From DAOVDI01 sp965373045 (lineage in GTDB: Bacteria > Acidobacteriota > Aminicenantia > Aminicenantales > Aminicenantaceae): a stretch of 6,976 nt of DNA. Below the pieces are notes generated by a model. That model made no database searches and was not told where the DNA came from. It saw only the letters and a list, made by a program, of their open reading frames with translations. Both the position numbers and the translations under genes were made by a program. Every line of letters starts with the position of its first letter. Position 1 is the stretch's first letter. Positions 5,833-6,976 of this stretch are shown here, one piece after another. The DNA is taken from contig CBDVEQ010000140.1 in NCBI GenBank assembly GCA_965373045.1, positions 1 through 6,976 on the forward strand, in the 5' to 3' direction.

Positions 5833-6825
5833 TTATATACCGATAGCCCTTCGGACCTCCTCCATGGTTTTTGCTGCAACCTCTCTGGCTTTTTTGTTCC
5901 CTTCCTGGAGAATATCCAGGACAGTATCAGGATGTTTGATGTATTCTCTGCGTTTATCCCAGAATGGAGTGAGAAGTTCGATAAGCGCCTCAATAAGAAC
6001 ATTCTTGCAATCCAGACAGCCGATTCCTGCTGTCAGGCATCCCTTAGCCAGTTCATCCCGTTTTGCCCGGGGGACAAAGGCTTTGTGGAGTGTGAATACA
6101 GGACAGTCCTCCGGAACACCCGGGTCGGTCCGTTTCTTGCGGCGGACATCGGTGACCATAGGTGTGATCTTTTTACGGATCACATCCGCTGAGTCCTTCA
6201 TGTAGATGATATTTCCGAGCGAGTTACTCATTTTGCGGCCGTCTGTCCCGGCCAGCTTGGGAACCTCTGTCAGGAGCATTTGGGGTTCAGGAAAGATCTC
6301 TCCGTAAAAGCGGTTGAACCGGCGGGTGATCTCCCTTGCCAGTTCCAGGTGGTAGGCCTGGTCCTCTCCGACCGGCACCAGGCTGGCTTTGTAGAGAATG
6401 ATATCCGCTGTCTGGAGGACCGGATATCCCAGAAATCCGAATGTATTAAGATCCTTGTCCTTGATAGTTTTTTGCATTTCCTTAAAGGTAGGAACACGCT
6501 GCAGCCAAGGCAGGGGGATGGTCATGGACAGCAGAAGGAAAAGCTCTGCATGCTCTTTAATATCCGATTGGATTAACATCACGCATTTGTTGGGGTCCAG
6601 ACCGATGCTTAACCAGTCAACAGCATATTCAAAAGTGAACTGTTGGATGGCCTTTGAGTTCTGGTATTCCGAACTGAATGCATGCCAGGTGACGATGCAA
6701 AAGTAGCATGTGTACTCTTCCTGCAGTTTGAGCCAGTTGCGCAGCGCGCCGGCCAGGTGCCCCAGATGAGGGGATCCTGTGGGCCTCATGCCGCTGAATA
6801 CGATTTTATCAAAATCTTTACTCAT
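5833..6825 (-). CDS. trpS: Tryptophanyl-tRNA synthetase, predicted [4Fe-4S] subtype
   Basis: Class Ic aminoacyl-tRNA synthetase that activates tryptophan with ATP and loads it on tRNA-Trp in the cytoplasm. At 330 residues it is full length. The Rossmann fold starts with IVFSGMRPTGSPHLGH, where HLGH (20-23) is the HIGH motif. VPVGEDQ (150-156) is the conserved tryptophan-site block. GRKMSNS (196-202) is the KMSKS loop with Asn201 instead of the second Lys. Four cysteines at 241, 263, 270 and 273 (C-x21-C-x6-C-x2-C, with TAGIGCLDCK) closely match the cluster motif known from Thermotoga maritima TrpRS, where they bind [4Fe-4S] near the anticodon-binding region. The gene lies 23 nt after the membrane protease gene and 15 nt before scpA, so it is probably part of an operon. 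No clear Shine-Dalgarno precedes the ATG, but the protein begins normally. Confidence 0.96.
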   Translation of the reverse strand: MSKDFDKIVFSGMRPTGSPHLGHLAGALRNWLKLQEEYTCYFCIVTWHAFSSEYQNSKAIQQFTFEYAVDWLSIGLDPNKCVMLIQSDIKEHAELFLLLSMTIPLPWLQRVPTFKEMQKTIKDKDLNTFGFLGYPVLQTADIILYKASLVPVGEDQAYHLELAREITRRFNRFYGEIFPEPQMLLTEVPKLAGTDGRKMSNSLGNIIYMKDSADVIRKKITPMVTDVRRKKRTDPGVPEDCPVFTLHKAFVPRAKRDELAKGCLTAGIGCLDCKNVLIEALIELLTPFWDKRREYIKHPDTVLDILQEGNKKAREVAAKTMEEVRRAIGI

Positions 6826-6848
6826 GTTAATGCTTAACCCACTCTAGA

Positions 6849-6976
6849 TTAATATATTAATAAATTGACCAATCCCATTATAAGTCCCAAAATACGCCCA
6901 ATGATGCCGGTCATGAGCAGTATTATGATGATAAGAAACCCATAGGGCTGAAGCTGCTCATATTTTCGGGAGGCTT
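6849..6976 (-). CDS. C-terminal end of a membrane protein, probably a site-2 protease (peptidase M50)
   Basis: Only the last 41 residues are in the window; the gene enters from the right edge and stops at TAA (6851-6849). The visible tail reads KYEQLQPYGFLIIIILLMTG (residues 4-23 of the fragment). A hydrophobic stretch ending NLLIY follows, so the tail is membrane-embedded. A (Y/R)-x-x-L-x-P-(Y/F)-G-F block leading into a terminal helix is typical of the C-terminus of small M50 site-2 proteases, intramembrane zinc metalloproteases. Such genes often precede trpS and scpAB, which supports the call. The zinc-binding HExxH lies outside the window, so the identification rests on tail style and context. 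The gene ends 23 nt before trpS. Confidence 0.65.
   Translation of the reverse strand, partial: ASRKYEQLQPYGFLIIIILLMTGIIGRILGLIMGLVNLLIY

Noticed and set aside
5827..6706. Several plus-strand open frames of about 100-120 residues opposite trpS
   Set aside because: They cover trpS in antisense and have no motifs; trpS itself has all its signatures in an intact frame.

Overview
All recognisable genes lie on the minus strand, so the window reads from right to left as one long co-directional block. The closely packed, mostly housekeeping genes, two predicted exported proteins and an anaerobe-style tryptophanyl-tRNA synthetase with a four-cysteine cluster motif suggest a bacterium with a Gram-negative envelope, perhaps an anaerobe of the Desulfobacterota (former Deltaproteobacteria) or a neighbouring phylum. 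That placement is inference from gene order and protein style; no marker gene here proves it.

Right part (6976 to 4538, in transcription order): the C-terminal tail of a membrane protein, probably a site-2 protease family metallopeptidase; trpS; scpA; and scpB. The last three are packed with 23 nt, 15 nt and a 4-nt ATGA overlap. The arrangement S2P-trpS-scpA-scpB recurs in several bacterial groups and joins tRNA charging to the SMC-ScpAB chromosome condensin.

Centre (4566 to 2253): a gamma-glutamyltransferase precursor with a lipoprotein-type signal overlaps the end of scpB by 29 nt. A secreted protein that I match to the DUF6305 family of unknown function follows after 10 nt. These two look like a cell-envelope pair added at the position where rluB often follows scpB.

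Between the envelope pair and fabF (2252 to 1821) no long gene is present. The minus strand there holds two short hydrophobic frames that can code for small membrane proteins of 39 and 47 residues. A perfect 15-bp palindrome lies between them. The 47-residue frame has a good ribosome binding site and a two-helix hairpin layout; the 39-residue frame resembles the first helix of a larger permease and may be a remnant.

Left part (1820 to 1): fabF (beta-ketoacyl-ACP synthase II, full catalytic set) overlaps by 14 nt with a flavin-dependent nitronate monooxygenase / enoyl reductase-like gene that runs off the left edge. The overlap implies translational coupling and a possible link to acyl-chain metabolism.

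I see no tRNA, rRNA, CRISPR array, insertion sequence, phage gene or convincing Rho-independent terminator. Nothing here is clearly a new defence or mobile system. The points most worth a second look are the envelope pair, the small membrane frames beside it, the cysteine-cluster TrpRS and the fabF-flavoprotein overlap.
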